From the NCBI GenBank assembly GCA_049656905.1, contig JBASMO010000142.1:1-7529 (forward strand): 7,529 nt of DNA, given 5' to 3'. Shown in pieces: positions 1 through 5,654 of the stretch; position 1 is the stretch's first letter, and each line of letters starts with the position of its first letter. The DNA comes from DTU018 sp003444615 (GTDB taxonomy: Bacteria > Bacillota > Syntrophomonadia > Syntrophomonadales > Syntrophomonadaceae). The notes under the pieces are model-generated. The model worked only from the letters and a program-made list of their open reading frames with translations. It had not been told where the DNA came from and did no database searches. The translations under genes and the position numbers were made by a program.

Positions 1-371
1 CCGGAGTAGTTATCGGCACTTCCCTCTCCAAACAGGATTAAGCCTACGTCATCTATCTTTTTCACAGCGGCAGCTAAAACTGTGGCCACCAAACTGCTTT
101 CGGCTCCTTGCAGCTGGTCATCTACCACCAGGAAAGCCTCGTCTGCTCCAGCCGCCAGGGCTTCTTTAATAGTATCCTCGATGTTATCATCACCAGCGGA
201 AAGAGCGATGACATTTCCACCCTGCGCTTCTTTAATAGTAACCGCTGCTTCTAGAGCATTCTTATCTATATTGCCCAGGGTTAAAGGTACATCATCCAGT
301 ATTGGCTGGCGATTGCGGATTCTAATCTGCTGCAGGTCAGGAACCTGTTTCAGAGCCACTACAATATTCAT
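1..371 (-). CDS. etfB: Electron transfer flavoprotein beta subunit (EtfB/FixA), N-terminal part
   Basis: The first 123 codons of an ETF beta subunit are present; the rest lies beyond the left edge. The protein opens MNIVVALKQVPD, followed by the IDKNALEAAV segment near residues 35-44 and a GGNVIALSAGDDN stretch, then AGADEAFLVVDD and LILFGEGSADNYS at the cut. These are typical of the ETF alpha/beta nucleotide-binding fold. With EtfA (not seen, expected just downstream) it would form a soluble FAD protein that takes electrons from acyl-CoA dehydrogenase. Next to FixC and FixX it most likely serves an EtfABCX/FixABCX complex, in which the ETF part can bifurcate electrons from NADH. The ATG at 371 has an ideal AAGGAGG (380-386) eight bases upstream. 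It is the last gene visible in the acyl-CoA dehydrogenase operon, 40 bases after fixX. Family is secure; the bifurcating subtype is inferred from neighbours. Confidence 0.93.
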   Translation of the reverse strand, partial: MNIVVALKQVPDLQQIRIRNRQPILDDVPLTLGNIDKNALEAAVTIKEAQGGNVIALSAGDDNIEDTIKEALAAGADEAFLVVDDQLQGAESSLVATVLAAAVKKIDDVGLILFGEGSADNYS

Positions 372-411
372 CCGGCTAACCTCCTTAAGCTTAATTATTT
401 TGATCAGTTGC

Positions 412-696
412 TTATCCGAAACGGAACTGGACCCCAGCCCCTCCGGAAGGATAATTCCATTCTAAAACTTCTATACCGCAGGCCAGTCGGCAGGTCCCAC
501 ATTCTAAACAGCCATCAATGGTAAATTCCACTTCACCGGCATCGTTCAGGGTATATAAACCGGCCGGGCAAACCAGAACAGCTTTTTTCAGACGCGGGTC
601 CTTTTCCATACCCGGTTTAATCCGAATATGGGGTTCCGTGTCCGGCTTAAAAACATCCAAACCTAGTTTAGCTTTTAGCCCCATAACCTCGCTCAT
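412..696 (-). CDS. fixX: FixX-like ferredoxin subunit of the ETF:quinone oxidoreductase module
   Basis: This 94-residue iron-sulfur protein carries electrons between the FixC flavoprotein and its partners. The C-terminal half matches FixX and the C-terminal domain of ETF:quinone oxidoreductase: a CPAGLY segment (C43), then GCLECGTCRLACG with C63, C66, C69 and C73, then WNYPSGGAGVQFRFG at the end. Length is usual for FixX. The cysteines give one complete set for a [4Fe-4S] cluster, probably C43, C63, C66 and C69 by analogy with ETF:quinone oxidoreductase; C73 is a fifth cysteine. The ATG overlaps the stop of the upstream fixC as ATGA (693-696), so the two are translationally coupled and probably made in equal amounts. 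An AAGGTGAGG ribosome site lies just upstream inside fixC. No signal peptide or membrane segment is seen, so a cytoplasmic, complex-bound protein is expected. Confidence 0.94.
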   Translation of the reverse strand: MSEVMGLKAKLGLDVFKPDTEPHIRIKPGMEKDPRLKKAVLVCPAGLYTLNDAGEVEFTIDGCLECGTCRLACGIEVLEWNYPSGGAGVQFRFG

Positions 697-1988
697 ATTT
701 TCCTCACCTTCCTAAGATCACCCAGCATGTCCCACAGTTCCCGAATAGTCAGGTGCTTTTTCAGAGTTGGATAAATTCTCTCTTTAGGCCCGGCACCCAC
801 TGCATAGAGTTCGCTCATCATAGTGGTAACCATTTCAGGATATACCGTAAAGAAGCGAGGATTATCCAGCGCAGCCGGCGCATCCTTGAAATTCTGAAAA
901 TCCTTCATTACAAAACTGTCTTTTAAGAGTAATTCATAAACAGCCAGTTGACTTGCATTGAATTGGCCTGTCTCCCGGGCTTTTAGTACTGCCTGAGCTG
1001 CTAAGTAACCTGAAGCCATAGCATATTCCATGCCCCGGACCGTTACGCCAATGTTCATGGACAAACCGGCGGCATCCCCTGCCACCAAAATGCCGTTGCC
1101 ATACAGTTTGGTCAAAGCCTTCAGGCCGCCCTCAGGTATCACATGAGCACTGTATTCCACTGTCTGCCCACCGCGAATCAAACTGGCCACTTCCGGTCGT
1201 TGTTTAAAGTCATCCAATAGTGACGGGGCTTGCACCTGCTCACCTTCCGTCAAATCCTTGATACCAACCACAATTCCTAGGCTGAGGCTTTCTTTGTTAG
1301 TATAGAGAAAACCACCTCCGAATTTCCCCTTGGTGACTTCTCCCATGTATAACCGGGCAGCGCCTTCATTGCCATTTAGGCCAAAACGGTCCTCAATAAC
1401 GGTAGGGTCCAGTTCGATAACCTCTTTAAATCCCACTGCAAAGTCCCGGGGATTACCTGGTTTACGCAGTCCCGCTTTTTCTGCTACCAGCGACATGACT
1501 CCGTCACAGGCTATAACTACATCGGCGTGGAGTTCCTCCCCTCCGGCTATAACTCCAACAACCTGGCCATTATCTATGATGACATCATCTACCCGGCTCT
1601 TAGTAACCAGCATGGCCCCTTTGCGCTCAGCCTGTTTGGCTAGCCAGCGATCAAATTTAGCCCTAAGAATACTGTAACTCTGGTAAGGTTCCTGACGAAG
1701 CTCTTCTCCGCAATAACTCATGGTGAGGGACCTTTCTTTAGCTACAATAGCCACCTCTTCACGGGCAATAAACCTTTCTAAAGGAGCCTTTTTCCATAGA
1801 TCAGGGAACATATCCCGTATCGGGTTTAGATAGAGACGGCCTCCGGTTACGTTCTTGGCACCGGCATAGTCACCTCGCTCCAGCACCAATACTTCCAGAC
1901 CCTCCTGAGCCAGGGTATAGGCAGCAGCCAAGCCAGCCAGACCAGCTCCAACTATTATTGCGTCAAATTTTTCCACTTCCAATCGCAC
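693..1988 (-). CDS. fixC: FixC-like FAD-dependent oxidoreductase (ETF:quinone oxidoreductase flavoprotein subunit)
   Basis: A 431-residue flavoprotein of the FixC/ETF-QO family, close to the usual FixC length. It accepts electrons from ETF and, with FixX, is expected to pass them to menaquinone at the membrane. Visible motifs are the N-terminal Rossmann GAGLAG (residues 14-19) with LERG at 36-39, the family-typical GAKNVTGGRLY (43-53), a VIACDG segment (158-163), and the C-terminal FAD motif VAGDAAGLSMNIGVTVRG (302-319). It lies 53 bases after the acyl-CoA dehydrogenase gene and overlaps fixX by four bases. The start is uncertain. The GTG at 1988 gives the longest form, but the only good ribosome site, GAGGTG (1986-1991), overlaps it. 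That site sits better for the in-frame TTG at 1982 or GTG at 1976, which would give N-termini of about five or three residues before FDAIIVGAG. Function is confident; the exact start is not. Confidence 0.94.
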   Translation of the reverse strand: MRLEVEKFDAIIVGAGLAGLAAAYTLAQEGLEVLVLERGDYAGAKNVTGGRLYLNPIRDMFPDLWKKAPLERFIAREEVAIVAKERSLTMSYCGEELRQEPYQSYSILRAKFDRWLAKQAERKGAMLVTKSRVDDVIIDNGQVVGVIAGGEELHADVVIACDGVMSLVAEKAGLRKPGNPRDFAVGFKEVIELDPTVIEDRFGLNGNEGAARLYMGEVTKGKFGGGFLYTNKESLSLGIVVGIKDLTEGEQVQAPSLLDDFKQRPEVASLIRGGQTVEYSAHVIPEGGLKALTKLYGNGILVAGDAAGLSMNIGVTVRGMEYAMASGYLAAQAVLKARETGQFNASQLAVYELLLKDSFVMKDFQNFKDAPAALDNPRFFTVYPEMVTTMMSELYAVGAGPKERIYPTLKKHLTIRELWDMLGDLRKVRKI

Positions 1989-2041
1989 CTCACTTTTTCG
2001 AAAAAAGAACCCAGATATCCTCAGGTATTCTCAGGAAAGGT

Positions 2042-3181
2042 TTAGTCCGCCAAGGTGACACCAGCTACGATCATTCTCTGCATATCAGCTACCCCTTCAA
2101 TTTGCGGTCCTATTATGGAATCCTTGTATATGCGGGCAACTTTGTAGTCATTCATAAGCCCGTAGGATCCATGGATATCCATAGAAATCCGGGCTGCTTC
2201 ACACATAGTGTCGCAGACAAAAGTCTTGGTTAAAGCTGCTTCCCGGGCAAACTGGCGGGGATCCTTTACATTATTGGCCAGCATACCCAAGCGATAAGTT
2301 AACCAACGGGCTGCTTCGTATTTGATAGCCAGATCAGCTACCTTCAGTTGGATCGACTGAAACTTGGCAATGGGAGCATTACGATGCATCTTTTCCTTGG
2401 AGTAACGCAGCCCCTCTTCATAGGCTGCCAATATGCCGCCCAGGGCAGTAGAACTGACCCCTACTTTACCGAAGGAAATTCCCAACTGTAATATGGGATA
2501 ACCCATACCAGGACCAGCTAGAACATTTTCGGCTGGTACCTTAACATCCTTCAGGTACACGTCTAAGAGCTGACCACCGTGCATACCGATTTTATCCCAG
2601 GGCTCGGAAATAGAATACCCTTCACACCATTTTTCTACTAAAAACCCGGTAGGTTTATTTGTCTCGTTATCCACAGCAAAGACTACTATTACACCAGGCC
2701 AATTGGCATTGGATATAAAGCGTTTGGTTCCATTCAAAATATAATGGTCACCATCTTTAACAGCTGTGGTGGTTAGCTGTTTAGGGTCTGAACCAGTAGC
2801 CGGTTCAGTAAAAGCAAAAGAAGCTATTTCTTCTCCTTTGCAAGCTGGGGTCATAAACCGTTTTTTCTGTTCTTCAGTAGCAAATACCGATAGGGCACTT
2901 AAGGCCAAACAGTGCGCAGAAATGGTCATGGCTACACCGCCGGATGCCTTGGCAATCTGTTCCATAGCCAAAACATACCCATCGTATCCCCCATCGGCTC
3001 CACCGTATTCCTCAGGATAGGGTATACCAAAAAGCTCCAACTCAGCCAGTCCTTTAATAATCTCCTCGGGAATTACATTTTCCCGATAAATTTTCTCAGC
3101 AACCGGTTCGATGTACTTCTCGGCAAACTCCTGTGCCATCTGTTGGATCATGAGCTGTTCTTTGCTCAAATTAAAATCCAT
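2042..3181 (-). CDS. Acyl-CoA dehydrogenase family protein
   Basis: A 379-residue flavoenzyme of the acyl-CoA dehydrogenase family, full length. These enzymes introduce or remove an alpha-beta double bond in acyl-CoA thioesters and exchange electrons with ETF, which fits the Fix/ETF genes behind it. Visible are the N-terminal helical domain beginning MDFNLSKEQ, the FAD-contact signature FAFTEPATGSD (122-132), LNGTKRFISNA (149-159), and a C-terminal segment QIEGVADMQRMIV (360-372) in which E362 aligns with the catalytic glutamate of the medium-chain enzyme. Two usually conserved spots differ: the ERxxFGxPI segment reads EKMHRNAPI (263-271), and the preceding R(V/I)G segment reads KVG. Substrate cannot be told. 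The ATG at 3181 is chosen because GGGAGGGA lies a few bases upstream; an in-frame upstream start at 3226 lacks support. It is the first gene of the operon continuing into fixC, fixX and etfB. Confidence 0.94.
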   Translation of the reverse strand: MDFNLSKEQLMIQQMAQEFAEKYIEPVAEKIYRENVIPEEIIKGLAELELFGIPYPEEYGGADGGYDGYVLAMEQIAKASGGVAMTISAHCLALSALSVFATEEQKKRFMTPACKGEEIASFAFTEPATGSDPKQLTTTAVKDGDHYILNGTKRFISNANWPGVIVVFAVDNETNKPTGFLVEKWCEGYSISEPWDKIGMHGGQLLDVYLKDVKVPAENVLAGPGMGYPILQLGISFGKVGVSSTALGGILAAYEEGLRYSKEKMHRNAPIAKFQSIQLKVADLAIKYEAARWLTYRLGMLANNVKDPRQFAREAALTKTFVCDTMCEAARISMDIHGSYGLMNDYKVARIYKDSIIGPQIEGVADMQRMIVAGVTLAD

Positions 3182-3220
3182 AATTTGTCCCTCCCGTTTT
3201 TTTACCTGATAAAATAATTT

Positions 3221-3240
3221 TAACATTGAATATTATGTTA
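3221..3240. repeat. Inverted repeat in the acyl-CoA dehydrogenase leader
   Basis: TAACAT and its exact complement ATGTTA are separated by eight A/T-rich bases. The repeat lies about 40 bases before the acyl-CoA dehydrogenase start, downstream of the tentative promoter. It could be a transcription-factor site. In such A/T-rich DNA a chance repeat of six-base arms is also likely. Confidence 0.3.
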
Positions 3241-3291
3241 TGGGAATATTCTTCGTTGCTTTTAATTTTCCTTCTTTTAGGGATAATTTTT

Positions 3292-3311
3292 TTATTAGAA
3301 ATTTCTAACAA
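3292..3311. promoter_or_regulatory. Palindrome, candidate operator of the acyl-CoA dehydrogenase/fix operon
   Basis: TTATTAGAAATTTCTAACAA pairs with itself at nine of ten positions, with a perfect 14-base core TTAGAAATTTCTAA at 3295-3308. It lies within the tentative promoter of the operon, where a bound repressor would block polymerase. The outer half-sites resemble the TTGTTA/TAACAA halves of the clostridial redox repressor Rex, but they are eight rather than six bases apart, so Rex is only a suggestion. The palindrome itself is seen directly; its role is inferred. Confidence 0.45.
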
Positions 3312-3320
3312 TTTCGTCAA
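3292..3320 (-). promoter_or_regulatory. Tentative sigma-A promoter of the acyl-CoA dehydrogenase/fix operon
   Basis: On the minus strand TTGACG (3315-3320, five of six to the -35 consensus) is followed by either TCTAAT (3294-3299, five of six to the -10 but only 15 bases away) or TAATAA (3292-3297, 17 bases away but weaker). Neither pair is ideal. It is the best pair found between the terminator of the preceding unit and the gene, and would give a leader of roughly 100 bases. Confidence 0.35.
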
Positions 3321-3360
3321 TGGCTTGCATCTACAAACACAGGGGCTTAGGGGTAGTTTA

Positions 3361-3393
3361 TAAAGGCAAACAAGAGGGACATCTCCCTCTTGT
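3361..3393 (-). terminator. Rho-independent terminator after the MoxR/VWA operon
   Basis: A perfect 10-base-pair stem (3370-3379 with 3384-3393) encloses a four-base loop. On the minus strand it is followed by TTGCCTTTA, a moderate T-rich tail. It begins 28 bases past the stop of the VWA gene, where an operon end is expected. It separates the MoxR/VWA unit from the acyl-CoA dehydrogenase operon. Confidence 0.75.
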
Positions 3394-3421
3394 ACATGTT
3401 TATTGGAACTATATCCTCTTC

Positions 3422-4633
3422 CTAACCTACCTGAGCAGGCTTACGGCTTCTCAGGGCTGTAATAGCTCTTTCCAGACCATCAACGGTCAATTCTTCCATA
3501 GGAAATATCTCGCTAATTTTGCGAATAGTCCAGGCTCCATCTGTCCAATCCCAGTATTCCTTAGGAATAGGATTCAGCCAAACCGAGTATTCAAAATGCT
3601 GGCGTAGTCGTCTTAGCCAATCCAAACCAGGCCGGTCATTATAAAGCCCCCATTCAATAACACCGCCCACCCGGGTTAATTCAGAAGGAGCCATACTGGC
3701 ATCTCCAACAATGATAACCCGGTAATCCGGACTGTAAGTTTTTAATACGTACTCAGTCTCCGTATAGTCGCCCAAAGTACAGTGAGGATCATGGAACATC
3801 CAGTCATAAAGACAATTGTGGAAATAAAATGTCTTTAAGTCCTTAAAATGATTGGAATTATTCACCGCAGTAAACAGCTGGTTGCACAGGCGGGTGTAAG
3901 TTACCATAGATCCACCCGAATCCATTAGCAAAAGAACTTTGATGGAATTCTGCCGGGGGCGGTCCCAAACCAGCTCCAGCCGACCGGCATTGTTACAGGT
4001 TTTATCAACAGTAGCATCTAAATCGAGTTCCGTGCATTCCCCTTCCAACCGGCTGGTAAACTGGCGCAATTTACGCAAGGCTACCTGGAATTGACGTACT
4101 CCCAAAGTCTCATCGGTACGGAATTCCTGGAAACGACGCATACCAGCTACTTTGACAGCTGACAAATTGCGAGATTCTCCACCGATACGTATTCCCCCCG
4201 GATGATATCCCGAATGGCCAAAAGGCGAGGTACCTCCAGTACCAACCCAGCGGTTGCCGCCATGATGCTCTTCAGTCTGCTCAGCCAGTCTTTCTTCCAG
4301 CATGCGCTTCAATTCGTCCAGGTCCAGCTGTTGATGCTGGCGGCGCATTTCATCGGTGATGTGGATGGGGGGCAACTCTTTATCCAACCACTCCCATATT
4401 TTCTCTGGTAACCCTTCTGGGGTTTCGATATCCTTAAAAAAAGAGGCAAAAGCTATGTCAAAACGATCATAATGGGCTTCAGTTTTGACTAAGAGAGCCC
4501 GGCACAAATAATAAAAGCCAGTCAGGCTCGACCCGGCCATACCTGCTTCCAGAGCTTCCAGTAATGACTGCCATTCATTCATAGAGACCGGTAGTCCAAA
4601 GTTTTTTAAGGTGTAGAAAAAGTTAGTAAACAT
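3422..4633 (-). CDS. CoxE-like VWA domain protein
   Basis: A 403-residue protein of the CoxE-like/COG3825-type VWA family, which works with MoxR AAA+ ATPases, usually in maturing or remodelling a metal-containing or multi-subunit enzyme. It opens FTNFFYTLKNFGLPVSMNEW, typical of the family. A charged helical stretch (about 95-122) leads into a Gly/His-rich linker (123-152, GTGGTSPFGHSGYHPGGIRI). Then comes a basic helical part with RRFQEFR and RQFQVALRKLRQF (166-192). The VWA domain starts near 231 with VLLLMDSGGSM; D238, G240 and S242 form the metal-ion site, and GDASMAP (310-316) supplies its likely distal aspartate. No signal peptide or membrane segment is seen, so it should be cytoplasmic. 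The ATG at 4633 has AAGGAAGGA just upstream. It follows the MoxR gene by 18 bases and is surely co-transcribed. The client protein is unknown. Confidence 0.9.
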   Translation of the reverse strand: MFTNFFYTLKNFGLPVSMNEWQSLLEALEAGMAGSSLTGFYYLCRALLVKTEAHYDRFDIAFASFFKDIETPEGLPEKIWEWLDKELPPIHITDEMRRQHQQLDLDELKRMLEERLAEQTEEHHGGNRWVGTGGTSPFGHSGYHPGGIRIGGESRNLSAVKVAGMRRFQEFRTDETLGVRQFQVALRKLRQFTSRLEGECTELDLDATVDKTCNNAGRLELVWDRPRQNSIKVLLLMDSGGSMVTYTRLCNQLFTAVNNSNHFKDLKTFYFHNCLYDWMFHDPHCTLGDYTETEYVLKTYSPDYRVIIVGDASMAPSELTRVGGVIEWGLYNDRPGLDWLRRLRQHFEYSVWLNPIPKEYWDWTDGAWTIRKISEIFPMEELTVDGLERAITALRSRKPAQVG

Positions 4634-4651
4634 TTATATCCTTCCTTAATT

Positions 4652-5533
4652 TTAATAACGATAGCGGTTAAGGGAGGTATATGAGGCTTGGGGACGACTG
4701 ACTTGGGTCTTCCCATGCAGGTGGTTTAATAAGGTATCCAAATCCTCATTTTTCTTAAGTAAGACACCTAAGAAAGGCATCTCTTTTTTAATACGATTGG
4801 GACTAATGCCTCCCACCACCAAAGCCTGCAGCCAGTCAATCAGTTCACTAGTGCTAGGCTTTTTCTGGATGTGGGGAACATTGCGCAGGGCATAAAAGGT
4901 CTCCAAAGCCTGTTCTAAAATACGTTTTTCCAGATTGGGATGGTGCACCTTTACAATACGCTCCATTCCTTCGGGATCCGGAAAGGCAATGTAGTGAAAA
5001 ATGCAGCGGCGCAAAAACGCATCGGGCAGTTCTTTTTCCGCATTACTGGTAATAATTACAATGGGTCGATGACGGGCGGTGATGGTTTCCCGGGTCTCGG
5101 GAATATAGAAACTCATCTGATCTAATTCCCATAGTAAATCGTTGGGAAATTCCAGATCAGCCTTATCGATCTCATCAATGAGAAGTACTACCTGTTCCTC
5201 AGCCACGAACGCTTCTCCCAGCTTACCCAGCTTGATATACTGCTTGATATCAGATACATCATGGTCCTGAAACTGGCTGTCATAGAGCCTTTGTACCGTA
5301 TCATACACGTAAAGACCCTCTTGAGCCTTAGTAGTGGATTTGATGTTCCAGATAATCAGTTCCATACCCAAAGAGTCAGCAATGCTTTGAGCCAGCATAG
5401 TTTTGCCGGTACCAGGCTCTCCCTTGATTAACAGGGGTTTTTGCAAAGCGATGGCTATATTAACACTGTTCATTAACTCATCGGAAGCAATATAATCATG
5501 CGATCCCTTGTACTTTATGGATTTCTTGGCCAT
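4652..5533 (-). CDS. MoxR-type AAA+ ATPase
   Basis: A 293-residue AAA+ ATPase of the MoxR family, a chaperone-like ATPase acting with a VWA partner. Walker A is GEPGTGKT (38-45), Walker B is VVLLIDEIDKA (115-125), sensor 1 is around N164 in ITSN, and DAFLRRCIFHYIAFPDP (171-187) carries the arginine finger and the family-typical sequence. The remainder is the short helical lid. Length and layout resemble the CoxD-like, single-domain members. The ATG at 5533 is preferred because GGAGGA lies about ten bases ahead; a longer GTG start at 5554 would place that ribosome site inside the gene. It is the first gene of a two-gene unit with the VWA protein. Family is confident; the exact subfamily and the substrate are not known. 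Confidence 0.94.
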   Translation of the reverse strand: MAKKSIKYKGSHDYIASDELMNSVNIAIALQKPLLIKGEPGTGKTMLAQSIADSLGMELIIWNIKSTTKAQEGLYVYDTVQRLYDSQFQDHDVSDIKQYIKLGKLGEAFVAEEQVVLLIDEIDKADLEFPNDLLWELDQMSFYIPETRETITARHRPIVIITSNAEKELPDAFLRRCIFHYIAFPDPEGMERIVKVHHPNLEKRILEQALETFYALRNVPHIQKKPSTSELIDWLQALVVGGISPNRIKKEMPFLGVLLKKNEDLDTLLNHLHGKTQVSRPQASYTSLNRYRY

Positions 5534-5551
5534 TATCCCCGTTCCTCCAAA

Positions 5552-5590
5552 CACAAATATTTATATAATGGATATTCTCTCACAAATATT
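5552..5590. repeat. Direct repeat around the moxR promoter
   Basis: CACAAATATT occurs at 5552-5561 and again at 5581-5590, 29 bases apart. The second copy overlaps the -10 box and the first lies in the leader next to the ribosome site. It could be a pair of regulator sites, but the A/T-rich context makes chance possible. Confidence 0.3.
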
Positions 5591-5614
5591 AGCATGGTTA
5601 ACAAATTAGGTCAA
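5586..5614 (-). promoter_or_regulatory. Sigma-A promoter of the MoxR/VWA operon
   Basis: On the minus strand TTGACC (5609-5614) is followed after exactly 17 bases by TAATAT (5586-5591), with a TG one base before it forming an extended -10. Transcription should begin near 5579, giving a leader of about 45 bases before the moxR ATG. This is one of the two best promoter matches in the window. Confidence 0.65.
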
Positions 5615-5654
5615 CGCAGCCAATTCTGAAATAAGGTCGGATAATCCGGTCTTT

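Noticed and set aside
381..395. TTAAGCTTAA palindrome between fixX and etfB
   Set aside because: A ten-base A/T-rich palindrome overlapping the etfB ribosome site; easily chance and no role is evident.
82..465. Plus-strand open frame across etfB and the etfB-fixX gap
   Set aside because: It is antisense to a clear ETF beta gene, with no ribosome site or recognisable protein; the same holds for the other plus-strand frames inside genes at 1330-1677, 2766-3217, 4202-4411 and 6485-6721.
3182..3226. Upstream in-frame start adding 15 residues to the acyl-CoA dehydrogenase
   Set aside because: The strong GGGAGGGA site is spaced for the ATG at 3181 and would lie inside the longer form; MDFNLSKEQ is a typical N-terminus for the family.
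3320..3607. Plus-strand frame across the terminator and the end of the VWA gene
   Set aside because: It runs through the terminator hairpin and antisense to the VWA gene; no ribosome site.
3422..5533. Naming the pair CoxE/CoxD of carbon monoxide dehydrogenase
   Set aside because: No cox structural genes lie in the window and the VWA protein resembles the wider COG3825-type group, so only family-level names are justified.
5534..5554. GTG start at 5554 for the MoxR ATPase
   Set aside because: The GGAGGA site lies within this extension and fits the ATG at 5533.
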